Assembly (NCBI GenBank): GCA_003517285.1
Contig: DPAW01000262.1
Coordinates: forward strand, 1-6,566
DNA length: 6,566 bases
From: Verrucomicrobiales bacterium
Lineage (GTDB): Bacteria > Verrucomicrobiota > Verrucomicrobiia > Limisphaerales > UBA1100
Direction: 5' to 3'
In this document: positions 1 through 6,486 of the stretch, piece after piece
How the letters are laid out: each line of letters opens with the position of its first letter
Position numbering within the stretch: position 1 is the first letter of the stretch
The notes under the pieces: generated by a model
What the model saw: only the letters and a program-made list of their open reading frames with translations
Database searches by the model: none
What the model was told of the DNA's origin: nothing
Made by a program: the position numbers and the translations under genes

Positions 1-732
1 CTCACCTACGGGTTTGATGCGTCCTTTGTTCAGTTTTTTGGAGAGCAGGGGATCGCGGCAGTGAACGATGCGATGCACGTATTGAATGACTTTTTTGTGC
101 CGCGCGATGGCAGTTATTTGGGCATGTCCGAATTGAATTTGGCGCGGCATGGGTTTGGGGGGAATTTCAACACAACATGGCTCAACTTGACCGCTCAGAA
201 CGAAAATCTGATGGATATTAAGAGCTTAGCTTTGGGTATGATGGTGAATTACCTAGGGTTGGGGAATCCTTACCGGTATGCCTTTACGGCCACGAATTGC
301 GTTGTGGAAGCGGCGGGTGGCTCGGCGACATTTTCAGTGGCCTTGAAAAATTATGATCCCGTCACATACGCAGCGTCGGACCGAATCAATAATGTCCAAT
401 ATTCATACCGCCTGGTGCATGACCAAATCCCCGGCTTCACGATCCCGGCGGGTGTGACTGCTGGCGGCGCTCGAGATCCTGCGGCGTTAAATGCGGTGAA
501 CATGGATCTGGAAGAGTTCACGTCGGACACTAGTGGCAATGCCTACTCCGCGGTGGCGGCCATCGTGGATGCGTTTTACGGCAACACAGACTTGGTGTGG
601 ACCGATGTACCTAGTTCTTATAGTTTCGGAGTGTTTTATGATGGCATGAATGCCATGGGAGGAATGTACCAGCCTCGCCACGCGCTGACATACGACGATG
701 CAGGAGGGTTGAAGTACATGTATGAAACGAAC
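1..732 (+). other. N-terminal domain of the giant protein: matrixin-like layout without zinc ligands
   Basis: Three landmarks occur in the order seen in matrixin-type metzincins. An early β strand and helix (TYGFDASF, then GIAAVNDAMHVLND) comes first. A segment at 214-270 follows, where GMMVNYLGLGN (235-267) takes the place of HExxHxxGxxH. Last is LTYDDAGGLKYMY (685-723), which resembles the closing LxQDDIxGIxxLYG of matrixins. Only the central glycine of the zinc motif survives; the three His positions are Gly, Asn and Asn, and the Glu is Met. About 140 residues separate the second and third landmarks, far more than in matrixins, so an insertion would be needed. If the relation is real this is a non-catalytic pseudo-protease domain. 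It could equally be an unrelated α/β domain with chance resemblance. Confidence 0.35.
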
Positions 733-3700
733 ACGGTGGTCATGGAGTTCAACCCGTACACATTGACGATCCCGGCGGATTACACTTACTGGTTACAGGG
801 CCATCCGCAACTGGGGCAGCACAGTGGTTCGATGCTGCCCTCGGGGTCTGAGTTGTACAACCGTAGCCAGGGTATTTTTCCAGCTCGGAATGCGGCAGGA
901 TTGCCGGCACAATATTCCTCTACGCATCCGTTGGGCCAGTTTGGCGGTCCGGCGGCAGCGACCATGACGCCATTTATGACCGGGGCAGCTCCAACGTTCA
1001 CCGGGGTTAATGTAGGTAAGATGGCCTGGGCATACCGAGGTGGTATTGATACAATACAATTCTATCAAACATCATATGATTCTCTGATGAACATGAACCA
1101 TATCGCCACCAACTATGTGTGGTGGGACACGTTCATGACCAATGTTCAGGCCAATTTGCCTAACCCTGCTACCTTGACGGATACCACACCGGGTGCATCG
1201 GTGTCGTTTACGGGAGCCACTGCACAGTATTTTGAGCAGCAGGTCGGGCGGACGGTTGAGGCACCGGATTTCCTATTCACTGCTGGAGCCATTGCGCCAA
1301 CCGCAGCGGGGATGCCGGTGGCGTTTAACCGGACTGTACCTTCAGTGGATACGCCGACCACAACTGCGACGCCAGCTACGACCGCCGGACCCGTAGCTCG
1401 AATTTGGGCGGGGGAAGCGATCACCGCCACGGGCACGGCTTATTACAACCGGACCTTTCAACGCAAAGTGGGTTTAAATGGTCCGGGCATTTGGTCGTTG
1501 GCGCCGGCAGCAAATACGCCGGGGATGACCATTACGTTTAACGATACCATTGGCTATGGTGGTTTTGAGGTGGTGTGGAGTGGTGAAATTAGCGTGGTGG
1601 GGAACCAGTCCTTGCCGGTCTCTCAACAGCAATGGGCCTACATAAATGGTCCGGGACCGCTGGATATTGTGAAATTTCCGAACGAGACTTCATTCAAAAA
1701 TTTGTTTGAGAATACGATTTATCCGGTGACCTCGGTGCCAATGATCACGCTGGTATCCGATGATGGCGGGCAAACGGCGATTGATCCCAACTCGCTGACG
1801 CGCACAACGGAAACGTTGACGATCATGGGGCAACACTTGCGGAACGCCACGGCGATCGAGATCGTGGATGCCAATGGGGCGGTGGTGCAGTTGCTTTATG
1901 AAGGGGCGGATTTTGATGTTGTGAATGACCGCCAAATAAATGTTCTTCCAGGGAAGATTAGGTATGAGGCTGAAGGGCTAGCCCGTCAGATACATGTATG
2001 GAATACTGTTGGAAAAAGTGCTGTTAGTGAGGATAAATTTAGCATTCTTACAGGTCGTGTTGTACTTACAGGTACCTCGCATGATGGGTTATTTTATAAC
2101 CGCACCGATCCACTGATGTTGTATGGCAGAGGATTTTTGTCCAAACAAATCAAGTCGACCGATGACAATAGTACCATGTCAAATATTCGATTGGATTTAT
2201 CTAACGGAAATGGGTTCTTTCCAACCGGTTCCAATGCTGCAGCAGGGCAAGCTTTAAACACCAGTACAGTTTCAATACTAAGTGATACGCAGGCGATAAT
2301 TTACCCTTCGATATTCACTGGATTGGGTGATGCGAGTGGGGTCGTTGTTCGAGTGAGTCGAGGGACGTCCAATACCTTGAGTTTGCCCAACGGCAAGACA
2401 ATGGATTTTGTGTCGGGTTTGCCCACAATAACGCGGTTAACATATGTTAATGATTCGAATGTTGAAGTTGATATTAATTCGACCAGTCCACTTCGCCGCG
2501 ACAATCGGATTATTATCCGCGGCACAGCGTTGAGTACGGCCAGTTCTGTTGAATTAGTGCAAGGAAATGGGCAATCATTCATCCCGCCTTTGACCGCGAG
2601 TTTCGTAGGTGCTTATGTTAATCCAGATGGTTCTATGATTCAGCTGGCTGCTGCTCCGAGAAATAGAAGTACCGATCCGGTTGGTGGATTCAACGATGCT
2701 AGGGCGGATGGTTTTGGCACATATCAGGCTCGACTAAAAGTAAACAATGGCTTTGGTGAAGTAACTTTCACTGATCCGTTTAATGTTAATTTTAAGCCGA
2801 GTAATACAGATTATTCTCTGGATGTCGGGTTGTCTGGAACCACCGATGGCACTGCATTGCCTGATGTCGTTACTAATGGTCAGACATGGTCATTCACACC
2901 AATTGCTGGGGGATTATGGGACCGTTCTGTGGGAGCAGGTCGTCAAGTGTTGCAGATACATGGGCAAGGGCTTCGGGCGGTAACACGTATAGTGATTGAA
3001 GAATCTGATGGCACAGATCTCAATCCAGAGCCTGTAATAAACATTGCCGCCCCTCCAGGGATAACTCCGGGCGTTACCGTTACTGATAATTTGATCACTA
3101 TTGATCAAGCAACGGTTTCCGCGTTTACCAATCCAACGGTCGCTGATGCCAATCGTACCACCGATTTCATGCGGCTACGATTGGAGTCAAATCGAACTGG
3201 GGTGGGTGAAGGTCCAGCTTTATCTGCTACGGATGCTAATTTTCTGGTTGGGGTGCCGATTACGATCAATGCCATCAATCCTCAGAACAATTGGGATCGA
3301 GATGATGGTAATATGACCGTCACAGGCAGTGGATTTCGTCTTTTGGCCCGGGTGGATATTGTATCTGACGTTAACGGCACGCATATTAATTTTACTGATA
3401 CTCTTACGGCTAGCCCTTATTTTGAGTCGAGCAACATTGCAAATGGAATACACTTTAATTCAGATACCAGCGTGGATATAAACGCGAGTGCATTCACGAA
3501 TCCAGAGCTACTAGATTCGGTGGTGACCGACAGTAGGCGACTTAGATTTTACAACCCTTGGTCGGCCGGAGGCGTGGATAGTTCTGGGCCTGATGATCAA
3601 TTCACACTTAGCGCAAACGCTACATTCGCAGGGGCGGCGGCTTCGCAGTGGCTTTCAATTACGCCTGCAGTAGCTAGTGTAAATAATAGAATCAATGATG

Positions 3701-4080
3701 CTACTGTGTCTGGTCAGGGTTATGATCGCAATTCGTCTGCAGGAGTCCCGTATAGTTTGGTTATTACTGGTAATAATTTCTTCGGAATCAACCGGATCCA
3801 ATTCATGGATGATAGTCTCAGCTCTGCTTTCGCGCCTGGGTTGGATATTACAGGTTTAACTCCGGGGGCTCCTTTCCCATCCAGCTTTCCGGTTGGTAGT
3901 GGGCAAATTACTTTTTCGAACGATGCAAGAACAATCACCATCACAGGAGGTGTTTTTGATGCGAATGCTTCTTGGGCTGATTCCAATGCATCTACGGGCC
4001 GCAGAGTAATTCGCCTTCACTCAGTAACAGGGAAAAGTTGGACTAGCGGTCCATTCGATACTAATTCTTCAATCGAATAA
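1..4080 (+). CDS. Giant secreted/surface protein with degenerate matrixin-like N-terminal domain and six TIG/IPT-like repeats (5' partial)
   Basis: The frame is open from base 1 to the TAA at 4078-4080, giving 1359 residues with the N-terminus missing. The GTG at 61 is probably not the start: the 20 codons before it read through in frame and include TYGFDASF, which I recall as conserved in large verrucomicrobial and planctomycete secreted proteins. Numbering from base 1, residues 1-250 form the N-terminal domain, with DIKSLALGMMVNYLGLGNP at 72-90 and LTYDDAGGLKYMYETN at 229-244. Residues 345-435 contain RGGIDTIQFYQTSYDSL and GRTVEAPDFLF, also family-like. A Thr/Pro-rich linker follows (about 450-465). 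Six TIG-like β repeats fill about 580 to the end. I saw one cysteine and no membrane segment or C-terminal sorting signal. Export is inferred from repeat type, cysteine scarcity and neighbours, since the signal peptide would lie upstream. The biochemical role is unknown; adhesion or surface scaffolding is a guess. Confidence is high that it is a gene, moderate for family, low for function. [Numeric confidence was missing in the original; filled in when the form was mended.]. Confidence 0.6.
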   Translation, partial: LTYGFDASFVQFFGEQGIAAVNDAMHVLNDFFVPRDGSYLGMSELNLARHGFGGNFNTTWLNLTAQNENLMDIKSLALGMMVNYLGLGNPYRYAFTATNCVVEAAGGSATFSVALKNYDPVTYAASDRINNVQYSYRLVHDQIPGFTIPAGVTAGGARDPAALNAVNMDLEEFTSDTSGNAYSAVAAIVDAFYGNTDLVWTDVPSSYSFGVFYDGMNAMGGMYQPRHALTYDDAGGLKYMYETNTVVMEFNPYTLTIPADYTYWLQGHPQLGQHSGSMLPSGSELYNRSQGIFPARNAAGLPAQYSSTHPLGQFGGPAAATMTPFMTGAAPTFTGVNVGKMAWAYRGGIDTIQFYQTSYDSLMNMNHIATNYVWWDTFMTNVQANLPNPATLTDTTPGASVSFTGATAQYFEQQVGRTVEAPDFLFTAGAIAPTAAGMPVAFNRTVPSVDTPTTTATPATTAGPVARIWAGEAITATGTAYYNRTFQRKVGLNGPGIWSLAPAANTPGMTITFNDTIGYGGFEVVWSGEISVVGNQSLPVSQQQWAYINGPGPLDIVKFPNETSFKNLFENTIYPVTSVPMITLVSDDGGQTAIDPNSLTRTTETLTIMGQHLRNATAIEIVDANGAVVQLLYEGADFDVVNDRQINVLPGKIRYEAEGLARQIHVWNTVGKSAVSEDKFSILTGRVVLTGTSHDGLFYNRTDPLMLYGRGFLSKQIKSTDDNSTMSNIRLDLSNGNGFFPTGSNAAAGQALNTSTVSILSDTQAIIYPSIFTGLGDASGVVVRVSRGTSNTLSLPNGKTMDFVSGLPTITRLTYVNDSNVEVDINSTSPLRRDNRIIIRGTALSTASSVELVQGNGQSFIPPLTASFVGAYVNPDGSMIQLAAAPRNRSTDPVGGFNDARADGFGTYQARLKVNNGFGEVTFTDPFNVNFKPSNTDYSLDVGLSGTTDGTALPDVVTNGQTWSFTPIAGGLWDRSVGAGRQVLQIHGQGLRAVTRIVIEESDGTDLNPEPVINIAAPPGITPGVTVTDNLITIDQATVSAFTNPTVADANRTTDFMRLRLESNRTGVGEGPALSATDANFLVGVPITINAINPQNNWDRDDGNMTVTGSGFRLLARVDIVSDVNGTHINFTDTLTASPYFESSNIANGIHFNSDTSVDINASAFTNPELLDSVVTDSRRLRFYNPWSAGGVDSSGPDDQFTLSANATFAGAAASQWLSITPAVASVNNRINDATVSGQGYDRNSSAGVPYSLVITGNNFFGINRIQFMDDSLSSAFAPGLDITGLTPGAPFPSSFPVGSGQITFSNDARTITITGGVFDANASWADSNASTGRRVIRLHSVTGKSWTSGPFDTNSSIE
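1741..4077 (+). repeat. Six tandem TIG/IPT-like β-sandwich repeats in the giant protein
   Basis: Each unit has two recognisable halves. The first half has a hydrophobic strand, then a pattern like LxIxGxxLxxAxxIxI followed by an acidic/Gly turn: ETLTIMGQHLRNATAIEIV, PLMLYGRGFLS, RIIIRGTALSTASSVELV, VLQIHGQGLRAVTRIVI, NMTVTGSGFRLLARVDIV and SLVITGNNFFGINRIQF. The second half ends in an Arg/hydrophobic strand with Asn/Gly and a Phe: RQIHVWNTVG, VVVRVSRGTS, QARLKVNNGFG, MRLRLESNRTG, RRLRFYNPW and RRVIRLHSVTG. Units begin near 1741, 2053, 2419, 2881, 3253 and 3649, about 104-154 residues apart, and the last runs to the stop. TIG/IPT domains are Ig-like folds common in bacterial surface proteins and normally about 80-90 residues; these are longer because of inserted loops. 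Two more divergent units could be hidden in the loops. Confidence 0.6.
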
Positions 4081-4131
4081 AAACCATCTTCAAAGTTGTG
4101 CTGAGTTATGGTTGGTAGTGTATTGAATATG

Positions 4132-4144
4132 CTGTTGACAACAG
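4132..4144. promoter_or_regulatory. 13-base palindrome CTGTTGACAACAG over the -35 box, possible operator
   Basis: Perfect six-base arms (CTGTTG and CAACAG) flank a single central A. The dyad completely covers the TTGACA hexamer, where a bound repressor would block polymerase. It is short enough to arise by chance, and part of the symmetry comes from TTGACA itself. It is not a LexA box of the CTGT-N8-ACAG type because the internal spacing is five bases. Confidence 0.2.
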
Positions 4145-4162
4145 TGTAATAAATAGTATTCT
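4135..4162 (+). promoter_or_regulatory. Candidate sigma70-type promoter upstream of the β-propeller gene
   Basis: A perfect TTGACA -35 hexamer lies at 4135-4140. TATTCT at 4157-4162 is the best -10 match (4 of 6), with a 16-base spacer. Transcription would start near 4169 and leave an untranslated leader of about 80 bases. The surrounding AT-rich stretch (4145-4160) fits a melting region. The -10 is weak and promoter rules in this phylum are poorly known to me, so this is a candidate only. If correct, the second and third genes can be transcribed separately from the giant protein gene. Confidence 0.35.
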
Positions 4163-4168
4163 GACTCC

Positions 4169-4176
4169 AAGGAGGT
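4169..4176 (+). promoter_or_regulatory. Orphan perfect Shine-Dalgarno sequence AAGGAGGT in the leader
   Basis: AAGGAGGT is the full anti-Shine-Dalgarno complement, yet no ATG, GTG or TTG follows within 4-15 bases, and the next annotated start is 72 bases downstream. A CTG at 4190 opens a 16-codon frame ending at TAA 4238-4240, but the spacing is long and the codon poor. It may be a ribosome standby site, the relic of a lost small gene, or chance. In the transcript predicted from the candidate promoter it would sit at the very 5' end. Confidence 0.3.
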
Positions 4177-4238
4177 TTAGGAAAACTCACTGAAGACGCG
4201 TCGGGGGGATGTGTTTTTGGAAGCGAGGGTTTCTAAAT

Positions 4239-4248
4239 AAGGGGGGAA
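4239..4248 (+). promoter_or_regulatory. Purine-rich ribosome binding site of the β-propeller gene
   Basis: AAGGGGGGAA directly precedes the ATG at 4249, with the AAGGGG core about four bases from the start. That spacing is short but workable. An in-frame TAA at 4234-4236 rules out a more upstream start, and the signal peptide begins right after this ATG, so the start is well fixed. A second G6 run lies at 4203-4208. Confidence 0.55.
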
Positions 4249-6480
4249 ATGAGGTCTTTTCCTGCGTTAAACACTACAATTTTTTTGTGTGCTTTGGTGG
4301 GGCATTCCCATGGGGCAATCACGCCGCAAGGGGGTGAATTTCCGTTGGTCGGTGATATCGCCGGGCATCAGCAACACCCATCAGTGGCACTGCATCGTGA
4401 GGGCGGCTTGGTGGCGTGGCAAAATGCCACGGTCGATAGCGGCGGTGAACGGGTGGTGGTGCAGGCGCTCGGTGCCGATTACCGCGGGGTGGGAGTGCCC
4501 CAGGTGGTCAGCCAAAATATCACCGGTCAAAACGATTTAAATCCCGCCGTGGCCGCGCTTCCGGAGGGGCGTTCCGTGGTGGTGTGGGAATCAGGGCCAC
4601 GGTCTTCGCAGGATATTTTCATTCGTTTTCTGGATGCCCAAGGGCAATTTCAAACGGATATTCAACCAGTTAATTCCTTCCAAGCCGGTGTGCAATCCGA
4701 TGCGGCCGTGTCCGCGCTTGCGAACGGGAACGTATTAGTGGTGTGGGCCAGTGATGGACAGGATGGTTCTGGGGAGGGAATTTATGGGCAACGATTCAGT
4801 CAAACGGGCTCCAAGGTTGGCACTGAATTTCGGGTGAGCCAAACCACTAATCAAAACCAATCCCGCCCGGCAGTAGCGGCACTAAGCGTGAGTCAGTTTG
4901 TGGTGGCCTGGGTGGGTGAATCAGTGGCAGGCCAGAATAGTTCCGGCGCACCGAATTTACGCCGAAACGTTTTGGCGCGGTTTATTGGAGTGTCTGACAC
5001 GGCGGGTAACGAATTTCAATTGAACGAAGGGGATGTGGTCGCCACGGAAGTGTCATTGACTGCCCTGCCTGCTGGCGGTTTTGTGGCCGCTTGGACGCAG
5101 CGTGATGAAGTGAGTTCGCGCAATATTACCGAGGTATTTTCCAGGCAATACGCCTCCAATGGTCTGCCGAATGGAGAAGCCCAGCGCGTGAACACATTTT
5201 TGCCCGGCGCACAGGATAGCCCCGTGCTAGCGGCGGTGAATGCCGGGGTGATGATGGCTTGGAGTAGCTTTGGGCAGGATGCCGGTGGGCTGGGGGTGCG
5301 CGGCCGGTTGTTGTCTGGCGGTACGGAGTTTGGCGTGAATGCCCAGGAAAATTTCGATCAAGCGACGCCAGCTTTGGCATCCGATGGAGGCCAGCAAATC
5401 CTGGCGGTTTGGGCCAACACCATTCGGGCTGATCACTCGATCCTGTCCGCCCAGCGTTATGTGTTGCATGACGGCAGCAGTTTGCCGGCTGCCACGGACC
5501 TGAGTGCGGGTGAAGTGGAAGTGGTGGGAGATGAACCTGTCCAGCGCCAAACAAATCCCAGCGTCGTGGCCGAGCGCGAACGCGCGGCTGCTTTGAAGGC
5601 GCAACAAGCTCAGAACATTGCTGGCACCGCGACGCTGCAAGTGGCGGCGGCCCCGCAACCGGTCGATGAACCCACAACGTCGCCTCCACCTCCAACGGTG
5701 GAAACCGTGGCTCCTGCACCCGTGCGGGTGCCAGTGCCGCCTACTCCGCAAGTGGTGGAGGCAGTGCCGCCGCCTCAGCCGCAACCAGCCGATTCTGCGC
5801 CGCAGGCCACTTCCGTGGCCGCCACGCCGCGGGCTCAATCATCGGTGCCGACGCCCGCCTTGCCGAGTGCCTCCACCGCGGCACTCAATGCCTTGGGAGG
5901 GCTTACTCAGCGATATCAGGCGGGCGGTCAGGCGCGGCAGCACTTGGGCTCCACGCGGTCCTATATTGCGCCGGTTCGCCAATATGCCTCTGCGGAATCT
6001 TCCGTGGGAACATCGCCTACGCGCTCGAGCATGTTGTTGGGCAGCACCTTTTCACGCACACGACCGAGCGCCTTGCGCATCACTGCCGCGGGATCGGATA
6101 TTAGGTTGGGGCAACCGCGGACCGCAGCCAATTCACAGTCGGCAGCCAGTCAAACCGCATCCGGCAGCCAGGCAAGCCAGATTGCAGCGGCCAACACCGC
6201 GCAAGCTCGAGCAGAAGCCGTTCAGGCCAATGCCATTGCGAGTGCCGCGACGGCCAACAACACTAGCCAACAGGCAGTTCCGGCCGGCATCGTACGCACA
6301 GGCCGCGGTACCAATCTGCGATGGGTCTCCCAATACGGAGCCCGTTATCAGGTGCAATCCTCCAACGATCGCTATTCGTGGAACAACATTGGCACACCGC
6401 GCACCAGTACCAGCGGGGTAGATGCCTTGAATATCAGCAATGTGAGCGCGCGTTATTTCCGCGTTATACGAGTGAACTAA
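4249..6480 (+). CDS. Secreted seven-bladed β-propeller protein with Pro-rich spacer, Arg-rich tail and C-terminal β module
   Basis: This is a complete 743-residue protein. Residues 1-22 look like a Sec signal peptide: Arg2, hydrophobic core IFLCALVG, likely cleavage after SHG. Residues about 28-409 hold seven related units of about 50-60 residues with the signature PxVAALxxGxxVVxW and a closing GxEFxVN-type strand, predicted to form a seven-bladed propeller. Residues 410-468 include a short charged helix (AERERAAALKAQQAQ). Residues 469-519 are Pro-rich, 520-624 Ser/Thr/Arg-rich, 625-677 Ala/Gln/Ser low complexity, and 687-743 a compact β module. There are only two lysines in the whole protein and no cysteine after the signal peptide. 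No catalytic or metal-binding motif was seen. It is probably periplasmic or displayed at the surface as a binding or scaffold protein; partner unknown. The gene starts 168 bases after the giant protein gene and is followed after 6 bases by another exported protein. Confidence 0.93.
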   Translation: MRSFPALNTTIFLCALVGHSHGAITPQGGEFPLVGDIAGHQQHPSVALHREGGLVAWQNATVDSGGERVVVQALGADYRGVGVPQVVSQNITGQNDLNPAVAALPEGRSVVVWESGPRSSQDIFIRFLDAQGQFQTDIQPVNSFQAGVQSDAAVSALANGNVLVVWASDGQDGSGEGIYGQRFSQTGSKVGTEFRVSQTTNQNQSRPAVAALSVSQFVVAWVGESVAGQNSSGAPNLRRNVLARFIGVSDTAGNEFQLNEGDVVATEVSLTALPAGGFVAAWTQRDEVSSRNITEVFSRQYASNGLPNGEAQRVNTFLPGAQDSPVLAAVNAGVMMAWSSFGQDAGGLGVRGRLLSGGTEFGVNAQENFDQATPALASDGGQQILAVWANTIRADHSILSAQRYVLHDGSSLPAATDLSAGEVEVVGDEPVQRQTNPSVVAERERAAALKAQQAQNIAGTATLQVAAAPQPVDEPTTSPPPPTVETVAPAPVRVPVPPTPQVVEAVPPPQPQPADSAPQATSVAATPRAQSSVPTPALPSASTAALNALGGLTQRYQAGGQARQHLGSTRSYIAPVRQYASAESSVGTSPTRSSMLLGSTFSRTRPSALRITAAGSDIRLGQPRTAANSQSAASQTASGSQASQIAAANTAQARAEAVQANAIASAATANNTSQQAVPAGIVRTGRGTNLRWVSQYGARYQVQSSNDRYSWNNIGTPRTSTSGVDALNISNVSARYFRVIRVN
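4330..5475 (+). repeat. Seven β-propeller blade repeats with N-terminal closing strand
   Basis: Blades start near 4366, 4531, 4696, 4861, 5044, 5215 and 5362, with successive lengths of 55, 55, 55, 61, 57, 49 and 38 residues. Representative cores are PSVALHREGGLVAW, PAVAALPEGRSVVVW, AAVSALANGNVLVVW, PAVAALSVSQFVVAW, VSLTALPAGGFVAAW, PVLAAVNAGVMMAW and PALASDGGQQILAVW. The last unit lacks its final strand, while GGEFPLVGDIAG at residues 28-39, before blade 1, matches that strand (compare GTEFRVSQTTNQ). The first and last units therefore complete one blade, the usual velcro closure of propellers. Repeats of this type occur in large secreted bacterial proteins. The fold is inferred from periodicity, not modelled. 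Confidence 0.7.
5653..5805 (+). other. Pro-rich spacer in the β-propeller protein
   Basis: Residues about 469-519 are dominated by Pro, Val, Ala and Gln. They include PPPP (5683-5694) and VPPPQPQP (from 5764), and have few charges. Such segments behave as extended, stiff spacers, here between the propeller and the basic tail. The runs of consecutive prolines would be expected to need elongation factor P for smooth translation. The stretch recalls the spacer of TonB, but there is no N-terminal membrane anchor or TonB C-terminal domain. Confidence 0.65.
6307..6477 (+). other. C-terminal β module of the β-propeller protein
   Basis: Residues 687-743 read as alternating hydrophobic strands: LRWVS, then RYQVQSSNDRYSWNNIG, then a Ser/Thr-rich turn, and finally ARYFRVIRVN at the extreme C-terminus. 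The order W, YxVQxSxDxxxWxxIG, FRV matches a short module I recall at the ends of many secreted verrucomicrobial proteins (usual form TYQVQxSTDLxxWTxxG...FYRV). It may be a carbohydrate- or surface-binding module, or a terminal signal. Its function is not established to my knowledge. Confidence 0.5.
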
Positions 6481-6486
6481 ACGAGC

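Noticed and set aside
61..63. GTG at 61 as the start of the giant protein gene
   Set aside because: The frame continues upstream to base 1 without a stop, the 20 preceding codons encode family-like sequence (TYGFDASF), and there is no signal peptide or ribosome binding site at 61. The gene is simply cut by the window edge.
4082..4113. Inverted repeat AACCAT ... ATGGTT after the giant protein gene as a terminator
   Set aside because: The arms are only six bases with a 20-base loop, the stem is AT-rich and no T-run follows. It does not support an intrinsic terminator.
4132..4144. CTGTTGACAACAG as a LexA (SOS) box
   Set aside because: The half-sites CTGT and ACAG are five bases apart rather than eight, and the genes nearby have no link to DNA repair.
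4203..4246. G-quadruplex in the leader formed by two G6 runs and a GGG
   Set aside because: Only three G-runs of three or more are present and the loops of 18 and 11 bases are too long for a convincing structure. The last G6 run is adequately explained as the ribosome binding site.
4081..4248. Riboswitch in the intergenic region (AAACCAT and GGTTGGTAG recall parts of the cyclic di-GMP class I aptamer)
   Set aside because: The essential GACGCAAAGCC-type core and the paired stems are missing, so the resemblance is two short coincidental words.
5126..5838. Two long overlapping reverse-strand open frames of about 200 codons
   Set aside because: They lie antisense to the GC-rich, Pro/Ala-rich part of the propeller gene. 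Their translations are rich in Arg, His and Pro with no domain-like pattern, as expected from the complement of that composition.
5618..6421. Plus-strand 267-codon open frame in a second frame
   Set aside because: It overlaps the propeller gene's spacer and tail and translates to Arg/Pro/Trp-rich nonsense. The first frame keeps recognisable modules to its stop, so this is a composition artefact.
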